Shown here: one piece after another, positions 10,140 to 20,929 of the stretch
How positions within the stretch are numbered: the stretch's first letter is position 1
How the letters are laid out: each line of letters starts with the position of its first letter
From: Oegoconia quadripuncta
Lineage: Eukaryota > Arthropoda > Insecta > Lepidoptera > Autostichidae
DNA: 64,000 nucleotides
Direction of reading: 5' to 3'
Assembly: GCA_949316235.1 (NCBI GenBank)
Contig: OX438749.1
Coordinates: forward strand, 14,710,414 to 14,774,413
The notes under the pieces: model-generated
The model's input: only the letters and a program-made list of their open reading frames with translations
What the model was told of the DNA's origin: nothing
Databases searched by the model: none
Program-made: the position numbers and the translations under genes

Positions 10140-11314
10140 ATACATACAAATATACATATGTATATTTATAGTGAATATGATTTTTTTTCTGTAGATTGAT
10201 AAATTTTATAATTTTTTTTTTAACAATAAACAATATTTTATTTTACCGAAATAAATTACACAACTTGTTGAAGCTTTGTTGTCTGTAGTCGTACGTAACA
10301 AATTATGTTTCCCATCTAAAGTTGTAGAGAGTTTGGGAAGAATATAAATATAAATAAATAATATTTATAAAATATATTAGGATATAATATATATTTACAA
10401 AATTCTAAAAACTTAAAACATAAGTGCATGTTATATTTCATAATAATAATAATGTATGGCTGAGGTATTCCTTTTAATTAAACAATATATGTGCCACGAC
10501 TGTTTTTCTATTACTAATTATAAAACCTTAAACCACATAGGCTATAGTTACAAAATACTTAATATTTATAGCTGCGATTCGGACAACTTCAAATATACAG
10601 TTTAGTGTTAGAATTGTTAAACATCACTTGTTTATAGAATCAGAATAGGCAGATTATTTTTGAATTGAACAAAGGGAAGGCAATTATTATTGTTGTAAAA
10701 TGTAAAATACTTATTTCAGGCGCTTGTAACTCGTTTCCCAAACAAACCTTATCGTTTATATCCCTTTATTTTATTGTTTAACTCCTGTTTTATGGTTTTA
10801 CAGTCCTTCCTGCAATGAAGTTTGTCTATTACATGTTTTAGTGTATGGTGCTAAGTAGTTATCGTGTCAGCCTACTATCTAACAATATTCATTATTTTAA
10901 TCCTAATCTATCGAGGAGCGTGTTCACTACCAATGTTTCTGGTTAGGCCCTAGGTTATGACTACTATAAATTTATTTGGCTAAGCCACCTAAATATATTG
11001 ATAGTAAAGCACAGTATCTCATTTTATGTGCGACCGACCGCGATATAATTAAGGATATACGTATTGATACTTGATGATAATAGTTTATATTCATTCTGGT
11101 CTTGAAGATCCTAGGATAGTAGAAATTAGGTAAAACTTTATTCCATAATTTGGTAGATCGATCGATCGATGAAATGGCAAAACGGTTAGTACGAATGTTT
11201 GGTATATGCATCCTCCCTGCACTTTAATTTGATGACGGAAATGCGATGGAGTAATCATACATCACATCAACAGTCTCTACTGGACACTTTTTGTTTAATT
11301 ATTAACTGGATACG
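10140..11314. other. no gene recognised
   Basis: AT-rich DNA with ATAT and TATA runs and a short GATC repeat (GATCGATCGATCGAT, 11,157-11,171). The minus frame 10,972-11,211 has no recognisable domain. Confidence 0.45.
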
Positions 11315-11390
11315 TGTTTGACCACAATCTGAGCCTCACGGAAAGTGACGATGTGGCCGAAGATGAAGCATACGATCTCATTATCTATAT
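11315..11390 (-). repeat. dispersed repeat F fragment
   Basis: GTTTGACCACAATCTGAGCC, TCACGGAAAGTGACGATGTG and GCCGAAGATGAAGCATACGA. The reverse complement of this order is at 43,186-43,270. Confidence 0.55.
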
Positions 11391-11679
11391 TTGCATCGCT
11401 TTCCTGGAATTCTCTGGTCTATACTTTTATGCTCGTGATTTATTCGTCACATTTTAAGACACTCACGGGAAGAGAGTTGGTCCTATTTCACTCTGCTGGG
11501 AATCACACGGTCAAGTAATAAGCATAGTGGAATTTTATCGGGAAATTCCGACGTACACTCATTAAATGCGTCCTGCAAAATCCTAATATTGAAGTATTCA
11601 AGGCTCTGCATTTAAGCAACGACCGAATTGTTATCGATGTACCTTTCGGCTCGTCATAACTCTACAGAGTCGAGGACAG

Positions 11680-12112
11680 CTAGTAACTATTAATAGTAAA
11701 ATATGCTAAAATAAAAGCAGAAAAATGCATTGTTTGTGTGACATTATTTATGGTATGAACCCAATACCTTCCATGATCTGTCGACCTGATTTTCCGGGCT
11801 GAATCTTGAAACACATTATTTACTCTGATCTTTTTCATATGCACATTTCTTGGCTCTCCCCAATTGGGACACTCCACAACTATATCATTCGTCGAATGGC
11901 ACCGTATCTAAAGTTTCTCGTCTAAGCCCTTGCTTGAACTTCTCCAGAGGGAGCTTGAACGTGTAAATTTTTGTGTATAAATAGTTTGTCCCATAATCGT
12001 CACCCTCTGGACCAGTGCTTTGACGCTCATCGACTTGGAGCTGTTGCTCAATGCCCATCACAGGTCTATTCATTTCAAATAATTGTTTGATGCAATCTTT
12101 ATGCGAAATCAT
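11680..12112 (-). other. two unrecognised neighbouring open frames
   Basis: Two minus-strand frames, 12112-11885 (75 codons) and 11877-11680 (65 codons), lie end to end in different frames. Their composition looks more protein-like than the other short frames here (for example VDERQSTGPEGDDYGTNYLY, then later ECPNWGEPRNVHMKKIRVNN). I do not recognise a family. They could be the remains of a processed pseudogene, of a transposon, or chance. The RTE fragment at 12,134-12,471, also on the minus strand, lies immediately upstream of them, so they could instead be debris downstream of that element. Confidence 0.25.
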
Positions 12113-12133
12113 ACGGAACCGTTATATGACATA

Positions 12134-12471
12134 CGATGGTCGATGACTCGAACCAACGACAGGATATCCACTGCTGCACATAGGGCTCCCTCATAGAATT
12201 CCAGAGTGACTGGTTGGAAGCGGCTTGCATCCAGCGATTTCCCGCGATCTTTATCAGCTCGTCTGCCCACCTTGTTAGTGGAAGTGCAAATAACTCGAGA
12301 CCTTTAATGCCCGGTTCATTAGATCTTCGAGCTATTTGTCCTGCCCACTGCCACTTCAACATGCCAATCCGCTGGGCTATGTCAGTGACCGTTGTTCTCC
12401 TACGGATTACTTCATTCCTGATTCGATAGTAATGAAATACCGAACATCGCCCTCTCCGTAGCTCGTTGCGA
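12134..12471 (-). pseudogene. RTE-type LINE reverse-transcriptase C-terminus
   Basis: The minus strand reads IRRRTTVTDIAQRI, LKWQWAGQIARRS, LTRWADELIKIAGNRWMQAA, SLWNSMREPYVQQWIS. This is the standard tail of RTE endonuclease/reverse-transcriptase proteins (VTDIA.R, LKWQWAGHIARR, P.TRW.DDL.K.AG..WMQ.A, W…EAYVQQW). The usual stretch between ARR and TRW is shortened and altered. The upstream part is cut off exactly where a SINE-C head begins (12,472). About 110 codons of a protein near 1,000 residues remain. Confidence 0.85.
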
Positions 12472-12535
12472 AATTCGAACCCGCAACGTTGGTTTCTCTC
12501 ACAGGGTCACTATCGACTACACTAATCGGCCGTGG
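12472..12535 (-). mobile_element. SINE-C head (tRNA-like)
   Basis: On the minus strand: GGCCGATTAGTGTAGTCGAT (box A region), AGTGACCCTGTGAGAGAAAC, then GTTGCGGGTTCGAATTTCGC with box B GGTTCGAAT. Body and tail are absent; the head ends against the RTE fragment. It abuts a headless SINE-A body (12,538-12,660) on the same strand, so the pair forms a hybrid. Confidence 0.7.
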
Positions 12536-12537
12536 AA

Positions 12538-12660
12538 GCACTAAGCAACTAGGCTTGTATTATGAATACCAGATATACTACACAAAAACATTAATTTTGT
12601 CATAAATAAATGCATATATAAATGAAAAACATCCATAACCGGGTACACATGTCAGTATCC
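12538..12660 (-). mobile_element. SINE-A body without its head
   Basis: Plus-strand text GCAACTAGGCTTGTATTATG, AATACCAGATATACTACAC, ATGAAAAACATCCATAACC and GGGTACACATGTC is the reverse complement of the SINE-A body. The tRNA-like head is lacking at the right edge (12,660). Confidence 0.7.
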
Positions 12661-12762
12661 ATTCTAGATATGTATTCTAAGAAATTATTTTATCATTTAG
12701 ATCCTCACCTTATCAATTTATACACACCTCTTTCGTTACTAAAAATATCCTCTTCTACATAA

Positions 12763-12997
12763 TCTAAATATATATAACTCAAAGGTGACTGACATAGTGA
12801 TCTATCAACGCCCAGCCCAAACCACTGGACGGATCGGGCTGAAATTTGGCATGCAGGTAGATGTTATGACGTAGGCATCCGTTAAGAAAGGATTTTGATA
12901 AATTCTACCCCCAAGGGGATAAAATAGGGGATGAAAGTTTGTTGTTTGTATTTTGATAAAATCTTCCACGCGGACGAAGTCGCGGGAGGAAAGCTAG
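12763..12997 (+). mobile_element. short non-autonomous Helitron (Lep1-like)
   Basis: The 5' end is A|TCTAAATATATATAACTC (TC terminus after A). The 3' end is CGCGGACGAAGTCGCGGG, then AGGAAAGCTAG|T. CGCGGAC…GTCGCG forms the expected subterminal hairpin with a GAA loop, followed by CTAG and a target T, so the 235-base element sits between A and T as Helitrons do. Internal text such as CTGGACGGATCGGGCTGAAA and AAGGGGATAAAATAGGGGAT is usual for lepidopteran Lep1-type Helitrons. There is no Rep/helicase gene; it would need a helper. Confidence 0.8.
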
Positions 12998-13017
12998 TAC
13001 TTTATATTTATTCAGAT

Positions 13018-13109
13018 TTTTTTTAATGCACAACGGGTTGGTACTTGACCTCAATCACACCTTATGTTAAGTGAAGATGAGGTCGAAGGTGGAAGCGTAC
13101 TGACCCTGT
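13018..13109 (-). mobile_element. SINE-B 3' fragment
   Basis: ATGCACAACGGGTTGGTACT, TTGACCTCAATCACACC, GTTAAGTGAAGATGAGGTCG and AAGGTGGAAGCGTACTGACC: the 3' quarter of SINE-B on the minus strand. It starts 21 bases after the Helitron. Confidence 0.75.
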
Positions 13110-13439
13110 AAGTAAGTTCCTGCTAGTATATGTATTATTGACCTGACTCCAAGCGTCATTTGAAGGCTCCACTGAAAACGAACGTTGTAGTGCATCAGCT
13201 AAAACTCAAGGTGAATCGGAGGTGCTTTTGGTTCCAACCACCTGAGTTAGCAATCACTGTGTTCTTCCTTTTTTAAATATCGTCTCTTGATTCGAAATGT
13301 AAAAATGCAGCACGGCATTTCTTATAATTGAGGATAATTCTGAACTACTGGTCCGATTTGAAAAAAAGAGGTGTCATTGGACTCCTCTTGATTCATACTA
13401 TACCTGATTGTTTGTGTCGTGACACCTATGGTTTGTCTA
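13110..13439. other. no gene recognised
   Basis: Nothing recognisable. It may include untraceable 5' sequence of the LINE that follows. Confidence 0.35.
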
Positions 13440-14405
13440 TCTATCATTTCATCAAATTTATTAGATAGTATCCATAGACTATCTAATAATAATGTAAGGC
13501 AGGGGGAAAACAACCTAAAGTTGAATAGTGAACCATTGGAATTTGTTGAGAACACTGTTTTTCTTGGCATCACTTTGGACTTCACACTACAGTGGGGGTT
13601 GCATATTGAGACACTTGCGAGCAGGCTCAGTTCAGCTGCTTATGCTGTTCGTAAGATTAGACAACTTACTGACATTAAAACAGCGAGGCTCGTTTATTTT
13701 AGCTACTTTTATAGCATTATGTCTTATGGTATACTACTGTGGGGTAGAGGTGCAGATATTCAAACAATATTTGTTCTACAAAAAAGAGCAATCAGAGCAA
13801 TATATAATTTACGCTGCCGTGATTCTCTAAGAGATCTGTTTAAAGAAATAAGCATTTTAACTGTTGCATCCCAATATATATATATGACAGTATAATGTAT
13901 GTACGCAAAAATATATGCCTATTTCGCAAACATTCTGATAATCATAATTTGAATACTAGAAACAAAAATAAAATTGAAATTCCACAATTTAGACTTAGCA
14001 AGGTTAGCACATCCTTTGTGGGACACAGCATACGCTTTTACAATAAAATACCAGAACCTGTATTAAGTTTAACAGAGCAGAAATTTAAACGCCACATTAA
14101 AGAAACTCTGTGTAAGAAGGGTTATTACAGGATAGATGATTATTTAGGCGATAAGGAGGTCTGGTGTTAGCTGGTCGTTATGTTAATTGCTATTGTTTTG
14201 TAATATGTAATATAAAATGTAAAATTATTGTAAAGATGGAAACTAATTGAAAATATGTGTTGTTGCGGAGTTTCTTGTCGCTTCTTCTCCCTAACCATAA
14301 CACCTTGTAAAGCGATGTAGTTTAAAAAAAAATAACATGTTGACTTTCAATAAGTGATATTTTTGTATCCTACATTGAATAAAATGTTTTTGATTTTGAT
14401 TTTGA
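13440..14405 (+). pseudogene. Jockey/CR1-like LINE, 3' end with reverse-transcriptase C-terminus
   Basis: The protein remnant reads FLGITLDFTLQWGLHIETLA, RLSSAAYAVRKIRQL, ARLVYFSYFYSIMSYGILLW, IFVLQKRAIRAIY and FKEISILTVASQYIY, then (13895-14170) LNTRNKNKIEIPQFRLS, SIRFYNKIPE and KFKRHIKETLCKKGYYRIDD. This is the last third of a non-LTR reverse transcriptase plus its C-terminal tail. The two halves lie in frames two bases apart; the break is in a TATATATATA run at about 13,875, best explained by gain of one TA unit. A 3' UTR with GTTTCTTGTCGCTTCTTC follows, ending in ATTGAATAAAATG and a TTTTGATTTTGATTTTGAA tail (to 14,405). It is 5'-truncated. Confidence 0.85.
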
Positions 14406-14409
14406 ATAA

Positions 14410-15570
14410 ATTTCGCATATGATAGATAGAGAAACGGATTAAAGAACAATCCCTTTACTAGAATTGTGTGCTCCATCGTCGATTACGTCATCATAAAAAA
14501 GACACTCACATTTTAAGTTATCCGAGAATAACAAGTAAAGATTTGTTCTGTTTATATTTACACGTGTAAATGTTAGAGCTGTAAATCATGACAACAAAGT
14601 AATGTTATTCTTATATTGTCAATAAGATGTATGTATTCCAGCTTTTACTCTTAGGAAAATGAAAAACTTCGTGGATCTGTTTCAGTGTATAGTAAATGTG
14701 CGTATAATATACCAGTATCCATGTAGCTTCTACCTGGGGCTACGTACGTTTAATACTCGCACGTAATGTTCAACCTGAAATTTTGTTGGTTTTGTTCTCG
14801 TGGTCTTTAAACTGCTGTTTCCGTGCTCGTTAAACTGAATAACTTTTCCGAAGCAAAAACTCATCCAGACCTAAAATTTTTTACCCTTTTTGGATTACCA
14901 TGAAGTTAATTGTTAGAGGATGGAGATTGGAGACCATGCACGATGTATGGATACTTTTTTGACTTATTTTGACTCCTGTTTTATGCACGATGGATAAGCC
15001 CTTGACAAATGTAGGTGGAGATGAAATTGCTGCACCGGCTAACTTATTTCAAACAGTTGAAAGTGTTTGGCTATAGACTAGCTAAGATTGCGGTATAAGC
15101 CGGGCTAGTATTCTATGGAATAGTTTCACGAGTGCAACAGGTATTCTTAGCGGGAACACAATAAAATTTCATTTCATAATGTATAATATCCGAATAGTAT
15201 AATGAAGCTGTGGATAGGTGTGGAGAGAAAGGAAGGTGTTTGCCCAGAAGTGGGACAGTATGGGCTTCTAATAATAATAACATCCTTTGTGATATTAGTA
15301 AGTAACCATTCATGGACATTTTCGGAAAATTTGGATAATCTCTGCTGCACATACTGTCGTGTTTTTATTAATGTTCCGTTCCGAAATTAGCTACACAGAT
15401 CCACTTCGATGTTTATGTATGGCACAGAAATAAAAATAAAAATTAATAAAACTTTTTTACAGGAAATTTTTTATATAGAATAAAAATATGAGTTAAACCA
15501 AGAAACCCGACAAAACATTTGGTATTACGCGGTCGCCATCTTTGAATTTTTACCATAAAATATATGCTAT
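14410..15570. other. no gene recognised
   Basis: I find no repeat partner or domain here. The frames at 15,113-15,390 overlap on opposite strands and look like chance. Confidence 0.4.
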
Positions 15571-15572
15571 GA

Positions 15573-15665
15573 CACTCCAGGGAACAAGACGAATCTAACG
15601 ACACCATGCACTTCGAAATCGGTTCAGCCGTTTAGGAACTCGAAAACATTATCCTCCTTCATGGG
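15573..15665 (-). repeat. dispersed repeat, pair with 56,965-57,050
   Basis: CAAGACGAATCTAACGACAC, TGCACTTCGAAATCGGTTCA and GCCGTTTAGGAACTC. Near 56,975 the same string occurs as CAAGACGAATCTAAAGACAC then TGCACTTCAAAATCGGTT, and AGATTCGTCTTGACTGTCCC at 44,922 is its reverse. The minus strand is chosen because the 'AAACGG.TGAACCGATTT' sense is the usual one in repeat E. Confidence 0.4.
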
Positions 15666-15954
15666 GCAATCGAGTAAAAAGATAATACGAAACACTCATT
15701 TGTCGGACTCTCACACTTTGTTTTTGACTTATTCGTAGTAGGTATAATAGACTACAAAAAATATTCCTGAATATGCAGTCAGAGTCAGGTTTGCCACATT
15801 AGCGTGTGTTTGAGGAATGTTTATCGAAGTAACTTTCTGTCGCACCTAACGTTTACCGCAGTTTAGAGTTTGCATTCAGTAGAACAGTTAACATTTGTAG
15901 AGTCAATCTGACTAGGAGTTTATTTAGTCATCAGGGATTCTAGACCTTACTTAA

Positions 15955-16088
15955 CACTATTATATAAACATCCATGACTCGGGAGTAAATGTTTGTATTC
16001 ATCACACAAACATTTATCGCGGATTTGAACCCGCAACCGTTGGTTTCGTAGGCACGGTCACTATCCACTACATCAATCGGTCGTCTAC
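15955..16088 (-). mobile_element. SINE-C, head and proximal body
   Basis: On the plus strand: TATATAAACATCCATGACTC, GGGAGTAAATGTTTGTATTC, GCGGATTTGAACCCGCAACC, GGTCACTATCCACTACATCA. In minus sense this gives box A (TGATGTAGTGGATAGTGACC) and box B (GGGTTCAAATCC). The body stops early. Confidence 0.7.
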
Positions 16089-16982
16089 ATGTAGATGTAC
16101 AAGCTTGTACTTGAATGTGCTTCAAATTCTATCAAATGTTTGTAATTATTCTTAGTGAAAATCGACTCTACTAGACCCTAATGCCCTTATCAGTGCGGTT
16201 GCCATAACCATGTATCCATCGTCATGTATCGATATTCCGACGTGAAGCATAAGACAACTAGTGATGTGGTAGAGCACCTACGACTCCTTTCTCTGATCGG
16301 AAAATATCGTTCTATAACCAATTTTTTGCACATGACACCTATGTGTCACGTGCAATATGAAATCATATCAGGCCTATGCTCAGCAATATGAAACATTAAC
16401 TAAGAATTCTGCGCGGTGAATTATGGCCCAGTGAGTGAAGGCTGTGGGCCAATAGTGAGAACATGTTCTATTTCAATTTATAGTGATAATAAAGTATAAA
16501 TTGAAAATTTAGAAAGATTATTAAAAGTTGAATATTTTGGAAACGGCTGAACGAATTTCCATCAAACTTGGCCTTAGCCAAGTTCGGTTCTTAAATCGTC
16601 TCGCAAACATAAAGCGGTTCAGCTGTTGACGCTACAGGTAAACGCTTCAAACTCAAAATTTCCTTTTTTCTCTTGATCGGGTGTTAAAAATGACTTTAGT
16701 TGAATTTTATAAAATACAAAATTTTCAGAACAAGAACTTGGAAAAAGCGGGCGTGTATCTGGCAACCCAAATTGTGGTTAGGGTGCGTCGACCCCTATGA
16801 TCGGATGGGGTCATTACTCTCCGTGAATACATAAGCGCTTAAACTGTGTTGTTAGAAAACTGTCACGAAGCTATGTAGGCGCTTTGGGGTTAATTAATGA
16901 CGTTCTATTGGCTAACTATACCCTTCATTTTGTCTTTATCATTAGTAAAAATTTTTAATAGTGGGTTCGGCAATTGAGACTT

Positions 16983-17050
16983 TAATATCATCATCATATC
17001 AGCCCCAGGACTGCTGAACATAAACATTCTATGAGGAAGGCCTATGTACA
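16983..17050 (-). mobile_element. RTE-type 3' tail, degraded
   Basis: ATCATCATATCAGCCCCAGG, ACTGCTGAACATAAACATTC and GAGGAAGGCCTATGTACAAC resemble the RTE tail in reverse (GATGAT, GGCTGATATGATG). The last part looks like a plus-sense piece of the same tail, so the block may be two scraps. Confidence 0.4.
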
Positions 17051-17705
17051 ACAGTGAAATTTTATATAAACCTATTATTTTCGTTATTCTAATAGACGTT
17101 TTAACTAATTGAAACCGATGGAAACTGTCCACTGTTTAAAATACCTTGGTTCGGATTAGCGATATTTATCAATATATGTCAGAAATAGTAATGCCCAAAA
17201 TATTGATTAAATGTGGACGTGGATAACACCTCTAAAATATCGAACAATTAAAAAATTATCCCATGGTTTTGTTTGTACTTTCCAAAGCTTACGAGAAAAA
17301 AAAGTGTGATTTAAAAAAAATATATATTATTATTTATAATAACATTTCGTTTAACAGTTGAAGACCAAAAATATGATAAGTAAAGTGATGAGGTTACGTT
17401 AGGTTTTAAGGTAAAATTTACACTTTTAAAATTTTCAGGAAGTAAAAAACTTGCTATAATTAATAAGTTTTATGACATTCATTTTATACAAATTATAGAC
17501 TAGAGTACGAAGAAGAAAAAAAGAAGGTGGAGAAGAAAGGTGTAAATGTTACCTTTTGATCCTTACCTCCTCGTTAGAACCTATATACTATAACCATTTA
17601 ATTAAATAACCAGCTTTATCTGCGATAAAGTGAAATTGGTTAAATGTATTTTAAGTTAATCTGGGTTAGGTATATAAAGTAGCCGAGATGTTAATAATAT
17701 TAATA

Positions 17706-17760
17706 GTCATAATATGTGTACAAAATTTAATGTAATTCGATTTTGTACACACATTATGAC
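17706..17760. repeat. inverted repeat, 21-base arms
   Basis: Arms GTCATAATATGTGTACAAAA+T (17706-17726) and ATTTTGTACACACATTATGA+C (17740-17760) pair over 21 positions with one mismatch around a 13-base loop. The right arm runs straight into GACCTTTATCCC, the start of repeat D. A smaller hairpin lies at the same place before the D copy at 38,078. Confidence 0.7.
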
Positions 17761-18345
17761 CTTTATCCCAAAATGAGGTCTGTAAAGATACCCAAACATG
17801 AGCGTTTGGGTGTTCCAAATAATAATAGTTTTATGTTTAAAACATTCGAAATATACCAAAGGTTGCGGGTTCGAATCCCGCTAGGGGCATATGTTTGTCT
17901 GATGAATACGGACATGTGTACCAGAGTTATGGATGTTTTCATTTATAATAAGTATTTATTTACAAAAAAAATGTATTTATGTAGTATATCAACCATCTGG
18001 TATCCACAACACAAGTCTATAGTTGCTTACTGTAGATCTAGATGGCGCTGTGTGTGTGTCTAAGGATATTTATTTATTTATTTATTTATTATTATATAGC
18101 AAGACAAACGTTAACCCAACGCCGTTGAATGTATATAGACGTGTATATAGACGTTTCTTTTTTTGTTCCAAAATCCGAGCCGTCTTTTACGACACCCACT
18201 GGAATTATTATTTAATAAATATACACCGATGTTGTCGTTCAATCTAAAAGAAAATATTAAAAATGGTAGTAAAAAAGCTGTTACCCAAAAGATGGCTTGG
18301 TTCTATTCTTTTTATAAACCGGAAAACACTCTTCTCTTTTCTTCA
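17745..18345 (+). repeat. dispersed repeat D, split by a SINE-A
   Basis: Left part: GACCTTTATCCCAAAATGAG, GAGCGTTTGGGTGTTCCAAA, TAGTTTTATGTTTAAAAC (to about 17,850). Right part from about 18,165: GTCTTTTACGACACCCACTG, then AGATGGCTTGGTTCTATTCT+TTTTA. Copies at 33,410 and 62,697 (minus strand) show the order without the SINE. The SINE-A copy at 17,852-18,085 therefore interrupts an older repeat. Frames inside this block are not genes. Confidence 0.65.
17852..18085 (+). mobile_element. SINE-A, lacking box A
   Basis: Begins ATATACCAAAGGTTGCGGGT with a perfect box B (GGTTCGAATCC). Then come GGGGCATATGTTTGTCTGAT, ATGGATGTTTTCATTTATAA, CAACCATCTGGTATCC, GATGGCGCTGTGTGTGTG and a TTTA tail. The first 50 bases or so of the head, with box A, are missing. 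Confidence 0.8.
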
Positions 18346-18547
18346 TAAATCGTTCTAACTTGATTAAGTAACAAACAAACATCCTCAAATTCTTATTTCC
18401 ATGTTATTTAAGAATCATTCTGTAGATAGAAACACATACGTAACAGCTTCACACCAGCCTATCTATCCTGAAAATGTTCCTCTACCTATCGGATATAGGT
18501 CCTCCCAACAATGAGGTGCGACATCATTTTGTGAACATCATTAACTT

Positions 18548-18873
18548 TTTTTTTTACGCACAAAAACAACAAAAAATTTTTTTTGTACTTGACCTCAATC
18601 ACACCTGATGTTAAGTGAAGATGAGGTCGAAGGTGGAAGCGTACTGACCTGGAAACCCCAACACATTTGGGGGACTGGCTATCTTATCTCTGACAACCGG
18701 AACACAACATTGCTGCTTTACGGCAGATTTAGATAAGATGGTGGTAGCTAGCCAGGCGGACATTTAAAAGACCCTACCACCAACCAAACCGAGTACTTAA
18801 ACATGTACCCCGCTGGGGATCGAACCCGCGACCTCCGAACCGTAAACCCAATGTTGTTTACATTGAGTAACTC
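18548..18873 (-). mobile_element. SINE-B, nearly full length
   Basis: Minus sense: head with AACATTGGGTTTACGGTTCG, GAGGTCGCGGGTTCGATCCC (box B), GGTACATGTTTAAGTACTCG, then CCGCCTGGCTAGCTACCACC, ATCTTATCTAAATCTGCCG, and CGACCTCATCTTCACTTAAC near the 3' end. The 'GCAATGTTAATAGCATTGTT' segment is shortened. The plus strand starts with a T run (A tail in minus sense). Confidence 0.8.
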
Positions 18874-19509
18874 CATTTAAACCCAAAGCTATTCCTCGGC
18901 TCGCGTTCCGAAAATTCTCGCGTTCATTTATTTTGATCATATTTCTAGTTTCGCAATCTATAGAATATGTTAACCACATACCAAACAACTACTCGTATAA
19001 TAAGTAGGTTTATTGCTACGCCACACAAAGAGTGGATTGATGTGAATTCCATTTCACTTCTTTGATCCTTATTCCTTACCCAGTGTGGGTGGGACGTGAT
19101 GCCGTAAAAGGCAGAGGAAATACATAATTTGTCCACGATAGACGGTCACCGATCGCATTTTCCTTTATTCGTCTTATTTATTTTTTGTACCTCATAAATC
19201 TTTTGCTTATTTGATGTAAAAAATTGACTAGGCTACCATTCATGTTATTCTAATATTAGATACGTTACTAGTATAAGACATGCGTAAAAACTCTATACTA
19301 TAGATAAATGGAGCCTGGACGTGCAAATAGGCCCAATACATTTTTTCCGTGGGTTCTGTATAAAGCGGCTAAACAATCGTGAGCACGAATAGACCAGTAG
19401 CGACGAGCTTGGGCTGTCAAAAAATTTGCAATGGCCAACCCGCATGTCAACCGCACGTTCTGGTATTATTGATCCGAATTTGAAAGAATTGGCGGTCTTA
19501 ATCATCATC

Positions 19510-19740
19510 ATGAAAATCAGTTAAGCCGTTTTGAAGATATTTACATTTTAACACAGTTATTTGGTGTATTTCGTTGATATCATAGTCTTTCGTGAGTTTT
19601 CTAAATTTTCCAATTTTATTTATTTATAATTACATCCGGCGATCTTTTGGTATAGGTCTACCTGGACGAGATAATCATTTGTTTCAACAAATTGGTTGGT
19701 TTCTAAATTTTCAATTTGTATATACTTAGATGAGAAGGCA
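19510..19740 (+). repeat. dispersed repeat E fragment
   Basis: GAAAATCAGTTAAGCCGTTT, TTCGTTGATATCATAGTCTT, TCGTGAGTTTTCTAAATTTT and, at 19,660, ACCTGGACGAGATAATCATT with TTTCTAAATTTTCAATTTGT. The first half recurs at 47,885-47,965 (plus) and 20,930-21,060 (minus). Confidence 0.5.
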
Positions 19741-20214
19741 ACGAACTGAGAAGGGTCACCTAATGTTACGTTGAGGTTAGTCCTGGAACAACCAGTGTTT
19801 CTATAATACCTACTGTAATTAACAGTGATAAAGACAATATTTGTTTAAAATAAAACATACGAATGTTTTGTTACGGAAGTTCCGTAGTATTTAGTGGCTT
19901 AATGACGAAATTCTATTTTCATGTTCTTGGACTCCAATCTGGAATTATGTGATATACGAACTCAAACAACATACATATCTCGGTATTCATATCCGATCAA
20001 TACATTATTCACACAGATGGGAACGACGCGTAGCAGCCTCCGGACATTATTACATATCATTTATTATGCATTAACACCAATAGCACGCATTTTTTATATC
20101 GACGCTGAATGATCGAATCTCACAGAGGAAGTCAGTAATTACTTTTAAAAACCATAACTATTCCATAGCATTTGTTGACTGCTTCTCACGATTGTAGTTA
20201 AATGTATTATGTTA

Positions 20215-20640
20215 ATACAAGGTTAAATTTACATTGTGGTAATGCAGTTAGTCGACGCAGGGGCGAGCTGTTGGTGTGACGATACCACAGACTCCAATTC
20301 TCCAGAAGGCTCGAGTTGGTTGATCCTGACCTGTTGGGTGCGGAAGCGGAGTGTAGGAGTGAAACCTGTGTGCCAACGTCATAACGACATGGGCCTCTGG
20401 CGCCCCGCAGAGTCACCTCTCTATCCGTCAATCACACAGGTGTTGCTAGCTTGCTGCCTTTCCGTAATTATTTGTGACTAGACCATCTAGTGATGTGAGT
20501 CATGGCCTGCCAATTTCTACAGGCAGAGACTGTGATCGATGCAGGTGACCGGAGTCTCAATAATATTCTAATTTACCGATAGTAACATCCTTGCATTTCT
20601 CTGGTAACTGACGGGACCTGTCTGTGAGTGCAGAATGAAG
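20215..20640. other. GC-richer block of unknown nature
   Basis: The base composition changes sharply from the flanks (for example GCAGGGGCGAGCTGTTGGTG, GCGGAAGCGGAGTGTAGGAG). Short frames exist on both strands (20236-20481 plus, 20431-20207 minus), but neither shows a domain. It may be an old element or a piece of processed RNA; I cannot assign it. Confidence 0.35.
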
Positions 20641-20929
20641 TTAATATAGTCGTAGTTCACAATATAAGATAAAAAGATATGAAAAAAATTTAAACTTTAA
20701 AAAAATTTTATTCAATGTAGATGGTATGGTTAAAAAGCCAGAGCATAATTTTGGATTGGGAATGGGATAAAAATTTATTAAGCCCCGAGAAAGATAATCA
20801 TTTTTTCATCCGAATAAACCAAACCAACTATGTTAAATATAAAATATTTTTTTAAAATAATTGGTGGTTTCATTGAATCTACGAGTATGGCTATGATGAA
20901 TATACCCGAGTTTAATCTTAAATAGACAA

